This document shows positions 1 through 9,662 of a stretch of DNA of 64,000 nucleotides, piece by piece. The notes beneath the pieces are model-generated. The model had not been told where the DNA came from, searched no databases, and was given only the letters and a program-made list of their open reading frames with translations. Position 1 is the stretch's first letter. Each line of letters starts with the position of its first letter. The translations under genes were made by a program, and so were the position numbers. This DNA is from Nageia nagi (taxonomy: Eukaryota > Pinophyta), in contig JBITNC010000001.1 in assembly GCA_050084985.1 (NCBI GenBank), forward strand, positions 4,030,001-4,094,000. Reading direction: 5' to 3'.

Positions 1-191
1 CACTCTCTCCTTTCAATTTGCTAGGGCATCAAGGTAGGCCGATCCTTTTGAGAGTCTTTGTAGTGAGTCAAGAAAGCCTTCCCTTTTTATTCATTAAGGC
101 ATTGGAGATGCTATTTCACATCAAGGATTAAAATGGTAGGAGCAAGCCTTCGAGATGAAAGGGAAGATGATTGAGCGAGAATAGGTGGGAA
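1..191 (+). mobile_element. Internal fragment of an older LTR element (left side of insertion)
   Basis: This stretch lies just left of the target-site duplication of the Tat-like element and continues at 9273. With the insertion removed mentally, a short broken reading frame runs across the junction (lysine- and glutamate-rich, with stops). The continuation reaches a purine tract and a matching LTR at 9663. I infer that it is the 3' internal part of an older retroelement into which the younger one jumped. No protein family is recognised. Confidence 0.35.
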
Positions 192-196
192 GTACC
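192..196. repeat. Target-site duplication, left copy (gtacc)
   Basis: The five bases gtacc directly precede the 5' LTR (TG at 197). The same five bases follow the last CA of the 3' LTR at 9267. This fixes both ends of the element. Confidence 0.9.
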
Positions 197-339
197 TGTA
201 GATTCCTACAAAATAAATTCTTTATTAAAGCCCCGGTATACCTTAATTTCAACCATGGGTTCATTCTTAGATTCTCTGGAGTTTTTTGGAGCGGATAAAA
301 TAGCTCGGGATCAGAGTAAAGTTTTCCGGAATGAAATGG

Positions 340-767
340 TGACGTGGCGGAGAATAAGATATTCATCTTTCGGCAAGGACCAAGTTCCGGAAAAGACGAA
401 GTAAGCACAAGTGTCTCCGGAAAACAAAGCATTCCTGATATATGAAGATGACATCACGGAAAAGAAGAAGCTCATAATTGCAAAGGAAACCGGAGTCCGG
501 AGGAGATGACGTCTGCAAGGAGTAACTTCGTATCCGGGGTCTTTGAGTAAAGTATTCCGGAGAAATAAGGTGACGTCAGCAGGTAGCGACTTAGTATCCG
601 GAGCCATAAAGGAAAACATTCCGGAGGAAAGAAAGATGACGTCACAGGCGAAACGACGTTCACATTTTTGAATAAGAACGGAGCCCGGAATGGATGACAT
701 CATCAAGGAGTAATTTAGTGTCCGGAGCCAGTGAATAAAGAAGTCCGGAGATTCAAGGCTGACGTCA
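340..767 (+). promoter_or_regulatory. Seven regularly spaced TGACGTCA-type boxes in U3
   Basis: Boxes TGACG or TGACGTCA/TGACATCA start at 340, 449, 507, 571, 637, 695 and 760. After the first gap the spacing is 58, 64, 66, 58 and 65 bases. Each box is paired with a nearby TCCGGA-type box. The palindrome TGACGTCA is the known core of sites bound by plant bZIP factors of the TGA/as-1 type. That this array works as an enhancer is inferred. The same array is present in the 3' LTR at about 7947-8380. Confidence 0.6.
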
Positions 768-1056
768 GGCGAAGGGGAAAGATTAACATTTGGGATTAAG
801 CCCGCGTCCAGAGGAAAATAGGCCGCAATGAAAGATCGAAGAGTCCGAGTTGGAGAATTGAACATTCCGGGAGAGAAGGAAGTCTGCAAAATACCTGAGC
901 GCCATCATCAGGGAACCGAATCGTCGGCGATCTGCCCAATTTTGTAACAGTCGGCCAAGTGTCATATGTAGGTGATATCAGTTCAAGAAGGCCAGAATCT
1001 TGCGGCCGTTTTGTAAACGTTTCTATTCTGTAATCTTGTAACTGTTATTAATACAG

Positions 1057-1064
1057 TATAAATA
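1057..1064 (+). promoter_or_regulatory. TATA box of the 5' LTR
   Basis: TATAAATA lies in an AT-rich stretch downstream of the repeated U3 boxes. Transcription would be expected to start about 30 bases downstream, near 1090. The 3' LTR has the equivalent at about 8664-8671. Confidence 0.6.
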
Positions 1065-1396
1065 TATGAAAATAAAGAGAAACTAGGGTCGGAAGCCTAG
1101 TATTGCCCTTTTCATTTGTTCTCGAAGACCTGTAGCTTCAGTCCGGTACTATGAAACCATCTTGACCTTTCTTGTCTAGCACTCGTAATTGTTATTCTTA
1201 ATTTGGTTACATTGTGGCAGCTTAGCTTGTTTCCTGAGTAATAGTTGCGGGTTGCTAGTATAACTGTGTCTGCTACATGGTAGAGTAGAAGCTGGGGAGC
1301 TATTCAGAGAGTGAGAACTTGTTCTGTGGCTGCGACACTAGATTCAGGCCAAGGTTTCGCACACTGCGAAAGCCCGCGCTGAACTAGTGATCTACC

Positions 1397-1520
1397 CCTT
1401 TGCTTTCTCTCTCGTTACCCTATCCCTTTACTTCCTCTCTCGTTACCCTATCCTTTTACTTCCTTTCTTGTTACCCTATCCTTTTGCTTGAATCTCTCGC
1501 TCCCTACTCTTTTTATCTCT
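1397..1520 (+). repeat. Pyrimidine-rich tandem repeat in R/U5
   Basis: About three and a half imperfect units of roughly 28 bases, each holding CTCTCTCGTTACCCTATC or a variant. It is repeated in the 3' LTR at about 9006-9130. The strand bias (C/T only over long runs) sits in the part expected to be the untranslated leader of the element's RNA. Confidence 0.6.
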
Positions 1521-1667
1521 TTCCTGTTACTTTTTCTTTACCCAATGGATAAGGAACCGGCCTTCTCCGGAGATCAGGCTGCGTCCCACAGTCTGTTCGT
1601 GAACTACTTTGGTTAAGATTGTTCCAGGCGCACATATTACACAATCTCAATCAACAGTATTTCTTTT

Positions 1668-1713
1668 TGGCACGCCCGGTGGGACCCGAAGAAATTTATT
1701 GGCGACTCTGCTG
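1668..1713 (+). other. Primer-binding region with two tRNA-tail-like motifs
   Basis: TGGCACGCCCGGTGGGAC at 1668-1685 starts 11 bases after the LTR end and has the form of a tRNA 3'-end complement (TGG first). A second one, TGGCGACTCTGCTG, lies at 1700-1713. The second resembles the arginine-tRNA type primer site known from Ogre-like Tat elements. Which one primes reverse transcription cannot be decided here. Confidence 0.5.
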
Positions 1714-1803
1714 AAGCACCATCCATGGTATGTATTAAAGCAAATTATTTGTGAATATCATAGGTGCTTTGAACCTGTCATTTTCTTTTGCAATCTAGAG
1801 TTT

Positions 1804-3323
1804 ATGTGGACAAGATCTAAAACTAGAGCAGCAAAAGAAGAACCGGAGTTTGGGAAGTTAGATACTCCTAGGAGAAAGACCCTGATCAAGTCCAAGTCTC
1901 TGAATAGTATCGACTCCCTAAAATCCTTTATCAAGCCAGAACCATCCAATCTTCATACTAGAGATACCTTCCCTAAAATGGCTAATCCAGCTCAGAATAT
2001 TTATCCGGAATGGGACAATGGGGTACCCATAGCTCTGGCGGTATTACATGATATCCCAGCAAATGTTTTTAAAACCCTTCCGGAGTTTGATGCAACTTCA
2101 GAAAAAACGGCTTATGAGCACTGTGTGGATGTAGCCGGCCTAGCAAAGATTCACAATATTCAGCATGAAGATATTATGGTGAGATTACTGGCTCAGTCTT
2201 TCAAAGGAAAGGTCCTGGATTGGTACAGGGGCCTTTCTAATGGATCCATCAGTACCTGGGCTCAACTGGCAGAGCCTTTTATCCTGGAGTTTAATGAACT
2301 AGGGGATCCCTTTTCCTTGTTAACCCAGTTTACTTCAATCAAAAGGTTTGAACAAGAGAACATCCCAGATTTCAACATTAGATTCCAGAGAACGTGGACA
2401 AGAGTACCCATGCCAGTCAGGCCTCAGCAGTTTCAAGCTTTGATGTATTATCTGAGAGCCTTTCCTCCGGATCTCTCTCTGCAAATCCAAAATTCCGGAG
2501 TGAATACTTTCCCGGAGGTCTATAGACAAGCAGTATATGCTGAATCCTGTCTTATTGCAGTTGGTAAGTTGCCAAGCCGTATGCCTATGCCCTATTTTCC
2601 AATAACTACCCAACAGCAAATGTGGAGACCTCCGGTAATCAGTTCAGTTCCACCTCTGGCCCATTTTCCTGCTCCTGTTCAACCTTGGTCATCAAACTTG
2701 CCAAATCCTAGAGCTCCTTTGTCTTTACCTGCCCCCCTCAGCCCAATGTGAATCAGGGAGTAGCGTCATCATCAGAAATTCAAGAGCTCAGGGATTTGTG
2801 TAGAAATATGGCGAATCAGATCACCATCCTAAGCAGACAGAGCAATGCAAGGAGATATCCTTACCCGGCAGTGGAAAAGGGCCCACATGTAATGATAGAA
2901 AATTCAGATCAAGGTTCATCCTCCGGGTCAGTTGTTGGTTTGTGTTTGGCTTGCAATGACGCGCATGAACAAACAACATGTCCCGTGCATCAGTACCAAG
3001 AGTATTTGTCGGGAAATGGAGGTATCTCGCCGCCCGGAGTGGCAGACAACATAAATCAAAATGCAAACTTGATGAATTTTGCACCGGCAGATATAGGAGT
3101 TTTTGCGGTGGAAACAAGATCGGGGAAGAGGCCCCTGGTTTCCGGTATTCCGGAAAGAAAAGTTGAATCCCAAAGAGATGCCGGACCAGTGCTTTCTAGG
3201 AGGCAAGATGCAGTCCCGGTTCTAAGGATAAGGTCCTGGAAAAGGAAAAGAATGCCGAAAAATTCCCACTTCCGGAGATCAAACCGACCCCAAAAATCAA
3301 TGACCAAAGTATTCGGAAGCTAA
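1804..3323 (+). CDS. gag: Gag polyprotein of the Tat-like element (one frameshift)
   Basis: Structural capsid protein. The first in-frame ATG outside the LTR and primer region is at 1804. Residues around 120-260 form the retrotransposon gag domain (helical, with a conserved W-Y motif in LDWYRGLSNG). The frame ends at 2751 and continues in another frame from about 2748, the break lying next to a run of six C at about 2732. The second part holds CLACNDAHEQTTC, a CCHC zinc-knuckle-like motif with one residue fewer than the canonical C-x2-C-x4-H-x4-C, then a charged tail. It ends at 3323 and shifts frame again into the protease. The break could be a real mutation or a base-calling error. Confidence 0.85.
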
Positions 3324-4662
3324 GGTTTCCTTCACTCACTAAGCACCAGAGGAAAGATGATACCCTACAGCTTCGGGAAAGTTTCACCGATAGTCTTAGA
3401 AATAAAATCGGAGAACCTCCGGCTATTCCCGAGTTCGATATTGTGGCCGAGTTAAAGAGGACGCCGGCAAGAGTATCTTTGTTTGAGGCTTTAAAAATTC
3501 CTGGGCAGATTGATTTGCTGAAAGCGTCCCTTATAGCTCAGAACGAAGGAATGGAAAAGGTTCTAAATCTGTTTGAGACATCGAAAATTCCGGGGATGGG
3601 AAAAAATAAACCTCCGGCCTTTTACATGACTCTGGAAATTGAAGGATATGTGCTCCATAATTGTTTGGTTGATTCCGGAGCGGCTACTACTGTTATGCCC
3701 AAAGCAGTGTGTGACGTAATGGGATTGCCTATGACACGAACTACTACTGGAGTATTACAGTTGGATTCCACACCTGTTAAGACAGTGGGAGTTATCAAAG
3801 ATATAGTTCTGAAGATGCACAAGTGCCCCTCTGTGGTTATTACTCAAGAAGTTGTTGTGGTTGAGTTACCCCCTCTGTTCGGGTTATGTTTGTCCAGAGA
3901 GTTTACAGCGAAAATAGGAGGTTACCTAGCAATGGATTATACTCATTATCTGATCCCTTGTGGGAATAAGAGGGTTAGGTTAAACAATGAGGAAATTTCC
4001 GAATTTCACGTAGAGAAAAAGGAGGAAGTGTGTGCAATCTTTGGTGAAATAGAGGAATCAGACGAGTTACTGGAAAGGTTGCAAACCGAAGATCCTTATA
4101 GTATGAGTATGCTTAATACCATCAGCGATATGGAATTTGGAAATTATTGCTTGATGGAACCGGAGTCTTTTGTCCCGGAACTCACTAAGGGAAACTTCCG
4201 GAGAAATGAGATCTGGGAGATGTTTTTTGACGGAGCTAGGTCTAAAAATGGATCTGGAGTGGGAATCATTCTGAAGGAACCAAATGGCAAGGTATATAAA
4301 TTCTCTTTCAGGCTTACCTGGTTATGTTCAAATAATGTAACAGAATATGAAGCACTTTGCCTCGGGCTGGAACAAGCCATTAAAATGAAGATCCGGGTTT
4401 GAAGATCAAAGGAGATTCAGAGCTAATAGTAAAGCAGGTGACAGATAAATGTTCAGCTAAGCATCACTATTTGAAATCATACAGAAATAGAGTTTGGGAT
4501 CTGTTGGAACATTTCGAGGCTTTACATATTCAGTCAATCTCAAGGAGGTTCAATCATGAGGCTGATGCTTTAGCACAGATGGGAGCCAGCTTTGATCCCA
4601 CTGATGATTGGTTCAGGGAAAAAGGGGTTCCAACTCATTTTCAGGCCTTCAATTCCGGATAA
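3320..4662 (+). CDS. Aspartic protease plus additional (archaeal-type) RNase H
   Basis: The first half carries the retropepsin core DSGAATTVM at about 3670-3696, preceded by an LKRTPARVSLFEAL motif typical of Tat elements. The second half (about 4205-4590) is an RNase H fold: FFDGARSKNGSGVGI gives the first Asp, EYEALCLGLEQA the Glu, GDSELIVKQV the second Asp, and RRFNHEADALAQM the last Asp. All four catalytic acids are therefore present. The frame breaks at 4387-4402 beside a GGG run, between the second and third catalytic blocks. This RNase H precedes the reverse transcriptase, which is not the usual Tat order. Confidence 0.88.
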
Positions 4663-6270
4663 TGATTCCTTCTGGCAAGTGTTCCGGGATGAGGCTCAGA
4701 TTAATCAATTCCTATTACAACAAGCTGTGTGTCACGCGGTAGGGGAAGAAGATTCTGAAATCTTCCGGGGGCAGGATGTAATTCAACTGAATAATAATAA
4801 AGTTCCCAAAGATTTGATTCCGTTCGAAGCATTGTTTGACAGATGTGACCAGGTAAAAAGAAGAGGTCTAAGTATAAATCCGGATAACTATAGAGAGTGT
4901 GAGGTTTTCCCGGGCAAGTCATTGAAAATCGGTACCTGTAATACCCCGGAACAAACCCACGAGATTGTGCAATTATGCAAGGCATATGTAGACGTCATTG
5001 CTTGGTCTTACGATGATTTGAAGATTTTCGACAAGTCAGTGATGCAGCATACTATCGAATTGATAGAAAACGCCAAACCAGTCAGACAGAAACAGCGGCC
5101 AGTGAACCCTAAAATCGAAGCAGCTATGAAACAAGAAGTTTTGAAATTGTATAAAGCTGGAATAATTTATCCATTAAACACTCCACTTGGGTGGCGAACC
5201 TCGTACCGGTCCGGAAAGAAAATGGCGAGATAAGGCTGTGTGTGGATTTCCGGGGCCTGAATAAAGTATCCTTGAGAGATCATTATCCTTTGCCACCAAT
5301 GGAACAAATACTCAATACCGTGGCGGGTGCTGAGAAATTCTCTTTGATAGATGGTTTCTCCGGGTACAACCAGGTGTGGGTCCGGAACGAAGACCAATTT
5401 AAAACGGCTTTTACAACCAAATGGGGTACATTCGCTTTCCAGAGAATGCCTTTCGGTTTGTCTAATGCAGGAGCTACTTTCCAAAGAGCTATGGATCATG
5501 CATTTGGAGAGTTGGTGAACAAAAGCGTGGTAGTATATCTTGATGATATTACTGTGTTCTCACACAACAAAAACCTTCACGTCCAACACCTGGAACAGGT
5601 TTTCATCAAATGTAGAAGGTATGGCATATCCTTGAATCCTAAGAAATCAATTTTCGCAGTAGATGAAGGGAAGTTATTGGGTCATGTAATTTCAAAGGAA
5701 GGTTGGGCCATTGATCCAGATAGAATAAAAGCAATTAAGAACTTAGTTCTCCCATCCAATAAGAAGTCTCTACAGTCTTTTCTGGGTCAGATTAATTTTG
5801 TCAGAAGATTTGTTCAGGATTTTTCAGGCATTGTCAAACCTATTACTCAGATGCTAAAGAAGGATACACTGTTTGAGTGGACGGAAGAAGGTAAAAAGGC
5901 TTTTCAGGAAATCAAAGAGGTAATTACTGAAGCCCCGGTACTGAGAAATCCGGATTTTAGTAAGAAGTTTATTCTGTATGCATATGGTTCGGATACTAGT
6001 GTCGCTGCTATTCTGACTCAAAAGTATGAAAAGAATGAGGAATATCCCGTAGCGTTCTTCAGCCAAACTATGATAGTTGCGAAGAGAAATATACCTTTCT
6101 CGAAAAAACAAGTCTTGGCCATTGTGAAAGCTCTTAGTAAGTTGAAACATTATGTTGCTCAAAGCAAGATTTTGATTCTAACTATACATCCGGATGTCAG
6201 GTCTTATATTATGCAGGGTGAGTTGGGAGAAGGGGGGACCCGGTTGGATTTCAAAAATCCTCAAATATGA
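4592..6270 (+). CDS. pol: Reverse transcriptase and native RNase H
   Basis: After a linker of about 150 residues, RT motifs appear in order: NGEIRLCVDFRGLNKV, then FSLIDGFSGYNQV, FQRMPFGLSNAGATFQ, the catalytic YLDD (near 5540) and LGHVIS. A native RNase H region follows (about 5935-6190). In it the usual first Asp context and the catalytic Glu position look replaced (YGSDTS, FSKKQVLAIVKAL). Degeneration of the native domain into a tether is known for Tat elements that gained a second RNase H. One frameshift lies just before the RT core (near 5180) and another in a run of six G at about 6231-6236. Confidence 0.9.
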
Positions 6271-7677
6271 TGTAGAAATCCGGCCTACCAAGCTCATAAA
6301 AGGGAGAGCGCTTTGTGAGCAACTTGCAAAATCAACAATACCAGAGGAGGGAACAGTATGCCATATTGAACAAAAGGTACCAGAGGTCGAACCCGGGGTT
6401 ATAACGAATGATTGGGTAGAGCAGTTAAGCAGATACTTCGAGTCCGGAAAGCTTCCTGACAACATGGATGCGTCCCAGAGAAGGCGGTTCAAAATTCATG
6501 CCCAAAATTATACAGAAATAGATCAGGTACTTTACAGAAGAAATCATGATGGTGTTTTGCTGAGATGTGTACCGGCATCGAAGACAGAAGAACTTATTGA
6601 AGAGTTTCATTCCGGGATATCCGGAGGCCATTATTCCGGATATACAATGGTGGGTAAAATTATCCAAGCCGGATATTATTGGCCTACTATGTTTAAAGAG
6701 GCTTTTGCAAAATCCCAGGGTTGTGAAAAATGTCAAAGGTTCGCGGGGAGAAAGAGAAGTGCAGCATTGCCGTTGGAACCGGTTCAGGCGGAGGAACCCT
6801 TTCAGCAATGGGGGTTGGATTTTATTGGAGTAATCAATCCTAATTCTTCAGCCGGGCATAAATTTATTCTCACAGCTACAGATTTCTTCACCAGATGGGC
6901 AGAGGCGGAAGCCGTGAGAGAAGCAAACCAGAAGACCGTGGTAAAATTCATAGAGAAGCTAATCACCAGGTATGGTATCCCTCAAACAATTGTTTCAGAC
7001 AATGGCTTAGCATTTGTAGGAACAGAAGTCACAAATTTCGCTATGAGATATGGTATTTACTGGAAAACTTCCTCGAATTATTACCCTCAGGGTAATGGTT
7101 TGGCCGAATCTACAAATAAGAACTTGATCCGGATTCTTAAAAGAATAATGGAAGACAACCCACGAACTTGGCATGAGAAACTTAATTGGGCATTGTGGGC
7201 AGATAGAATCACTGTGAAGTCATCCATCAAGACCAGCCCTTATACTCTGGTATACGGTAAGAGGGCCATGTTGCCAAGTCATTTCGAGCTTCCGGCCTTG
7301 AAAATTTTACAAGAGTACGGAGGAGATTTCGAACCCATCAAGTCCGTCTGAATGAACTACTGCATTTGGAAGAACTCCGGAATCAGTCGTATCAGAGTTT
7401 ACAGAACAGAAACGAAGTAGTTAAGAGATGGTTCAATAACCGAAAGGCCACTCCAGAAGATTTCAAGGAAGGAGATTTAGTTTTGAAATGGGATGAAGAC
7501 AGAGCCAAGATTGGAAAACATAAAAAGTTTGATTCCTTATGGTCCGGACCTTACATGATATCTAGATGTGCAGGAAAGAATTCTTTCGAAATATCAAAGT
7601 TAAACGGGTGGCGGCTGCCAATCTTGGTCAATGGGCAGCATTTAAAACACTATGAACCCGCATGCGCGGGAGATTGA
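6194..7677 (+). CDS. Integrase with C-terminal domain
   Basis: Inserts element cDNA into the genome. The N-terminal zinc-binding HHCC site is visible (EFHSG...GGHYSG...CEKCQR, about 6600-6740). The catalytic DDE core follows with WGLDFIGV, TIVSDNGLAF and YYPQGNGLAES. After a frameshift near 7350 the C-terminal domain continues (FKEGDLVLKWDEDRAK, then the chromatin/DNA-binding fold ending ILVNGQHLKHY). The protein ends at 7677, about 125 bases before the 3' LTR, so no further reading frame fits downstream. Confidence 0.9.
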
Positions 7678-7803
7678 CTGAAAGAAAAGACATGATTTTG
7701 TATATATGTAAATAGAAAAGACAGGATTTCAATTTTGAATTTGAGGCTGGATTCTAAATTTCTTTTCGACAAAGGCGAAATTTTCCCTCAGAAGTCGCCA
7801 TAA

Positions 7804-9267
7804 TGTAGATTCCTACAAAATAAATTCTTTATTAAAGCCCCGGTATACCTTAATTTCAACCATGGGTTCATTCTTAGATTCTCTGGAGTTTTTTGGAGCG
7901 GATAAAATAGCTCGGGATCAGAGTAAAGTTTTCCGGAATGAAATGGTGACGTGGCGGAGAATAAGATATTCATCTTTCGGCAAGGACCAAGTTCCGGAAA
8001 AGACGAAGTAAGCACAAGTGTCTCCGGAAAACAAAGCATTCCTGATATATGAAGATGACATCACGGAAAAGAAGAAGCTCATAATTGCAAAGGAAACCGG
8101 AGTCCGGAGGAGATGACGTCTGCAAGGAGTAACTTCGTATCCGGGGTCTTTGAGTAAAGTATTCCGGAGAAATAAGAAGGTGACGTCAGCAGGTAGCGAC
8201 TTAGTATCCGGAGCCATAAAGGAAAACATTCCGGAGGAAAGAAAGATGATGTCACAGGCGAAACGACGTTCACATTTTTGAATAAGAACCGGAGCCGGAA
8301 TGGATGACATCATCAAGGAGTAATTTAGTGTCCGGAGCCAGTGAATAAAGAAGTCCGGAGTTTCAAGGCTGACGTCAGGCGAAGGGGAAAGATTAACATT
8401 TGGGATTAAGACCGCGTCCAGAGGAAAATAGGCCGCAATGAAAGATCGAAGAGTCCGAGTTGGAGAATTGAACATTCCGGGAGAGAAGGAAGTCTGCAAA
8501 ATACCTGAGCGCCATCATCAGGGAACCGAATCGTCGGCGATCTGCCCAATTTTGTAACAGTCGGCCAAGTGTCATATGTAGGTGATATCAGTTCAAGAAG
8601 GCCAGAATCTTGCGGCCGTTTTGTAAACGTTTCTATTCTGTAATCTTGTAACTGTTATTAATACAGTATAAATATATGAAAATAAAGAGAAACTAGGGTC
8701 GGAAGCCTAGTATTGCCCTTTTCATTTGTTCTCGAAGACCTGTAGCTTCAGTCCTGGTACTATGAAACCATCTTGACCTTTCTTGTCTAGCACTCGTAAT
8801 TGTTATTCTTAATTTGGTTACATTGTGGCAGCTTAGCTTGTTTCCTGAGTAATAGTTGCGGGTTGCTAGTATAACTGTGTCTGCTACATGGTAGAGTAGA
8901 AGCTGGGGAGCTATTCAGAGAGTGAGAACTTGTTCTGTGGCTGCGACACTAGATTCAGGCCAAGGTTTCGCACACTGCGAAAGCCCGCGCTGAACTAGTG
9001 ATCTACCCCTTTGCTTTCTCTCTCGTTACCCTATCCCTTTACTTCCTCTCTCGTTACCCTATCCTTTTACTTCCTTTCTTGTTACCCTATCCTTTTGCTT
9101 GAATCTCTCGCTCCCTACTCTTTTTATCTCTTTCCTGTTACTTTTTCTTTACCCAATGGATAAGGAACCGGCCTTCTCCGGAGATCAGGCTGCGTCCCAC
9201 AGTCTGTTCATGAACTACTTTGGTTAAGATTGTTCCAGGCGCACATATTACACAATCTCAATCAACA
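7804..9267 (+). repeat. 3' LTR of the Tat-like element
   Basis: Nearly identical to 197-1656. Differences seen by eye are an extra AAG-type triplet near 8175, one extra base near 8755, and a handful of substitutions. I see no clear polypurine tract just before it: the preceding bases end in agaagtcgccataa. Confidence 0.95.
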
Positions 9268-9272
9268 GTACC
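9268..9272. repeat. Target-site duplication, right copy (gtacc)
   Basis: Matches 192-196 exactly and directly follows the terminal CA of the 3' LTR. Confidence 0.9.
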
Positions 9273-9662
9273 AAAGGCACTTCATCAAAAAAGAAGTTCA
9301 ATATTGACTTGGCAGCTTCAATTAGAGCATTACATGAAGACCCCAACTAGAGCAAATTCATCTTCAAGATTAATAATACATTGTTAGTCACCAAAGTCTT
9401 CTTGAACAAGGATCTAGAGAAATCTCAAGTGGAGGCTCATACCCAAAGATGGAGATTGGCAATATCGAGACCATAGGGACGGAACGGATCAAAGAGCTAA
9501 GAAGGATTACAGAAAAGCTAGAGGAGACCCAGGAGGAGCATAACCCTAAAGAAGATAACATGCTCCAAGGCCATACCATCCCCATGATAGGGTGACCATT
9601 CAAGGACGAGAAGGGACCATCTATCGAGAAGCATCAGATGAGCTCTAGTTGGATGGAGGAGT
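9273..9662 (+). mobile_element. 3' internal end of an older LTR element
   Basis: Continuation of 1-191 beyond the young insertion. It contains a broken, Glu/Lys-rich reading frame and ends in a purine-rich run, ggatggaggag, directly before the LTR that starts at 9663. Such a run is the expected plus-strand primer. No conserved domain is recognised, so the family is unknown. Confidence 0.45.

Larger units (their letters stand above)
197..1656 (+). repeat. 5' LTR of the Tat-like element
   Basis: It begins TGTAGATTCC and ends CAATCAACA, and is repeated almost exactly at 7804-9267. It contains a U3 with spaced TGACGTCA-type boxes, a TATA box near 1057 and a pyrimidine-rich tandem repeat near 1400-1520. 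It is unusually rich in CCGG (about 17 by eye). Confidence 0.95.
197..9267 (+). mobile_element. Complete Ty3/gypsy LTR retrotransposon, Tat-like, with dual RNase H
   Basis: The element is 9.07 kb, bounded by 1460 and 1464 bp LTRs and a 5 bp target duplication gtacc. The internal order is gag, aspartic protease, an extra RNase H, reverse transcriptase, the native RNase H, then integrase. Integrase after RT marks it as Ty3/gypsy, and an additional RNase H is a hallmark of the Tat/Ogre branch. Here the extra RNase H lies before the RT rather than between RNase H and integrase. The LTRs differ at only about ten positions, including a 3-base and a 1-base indel, so insertion was recent. The coding region nevertheless changes frame about seven times. 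Confidence 0.95.

Noticed and set aside
311-889. Antisense open frame of about 190 residues in the 5' LTR, repeated at 7918-8499
   Set aside because: It is preserved only because the two LTRs are nearly identical. It reads through the repeated U3 boxes and has no domain-like composition.
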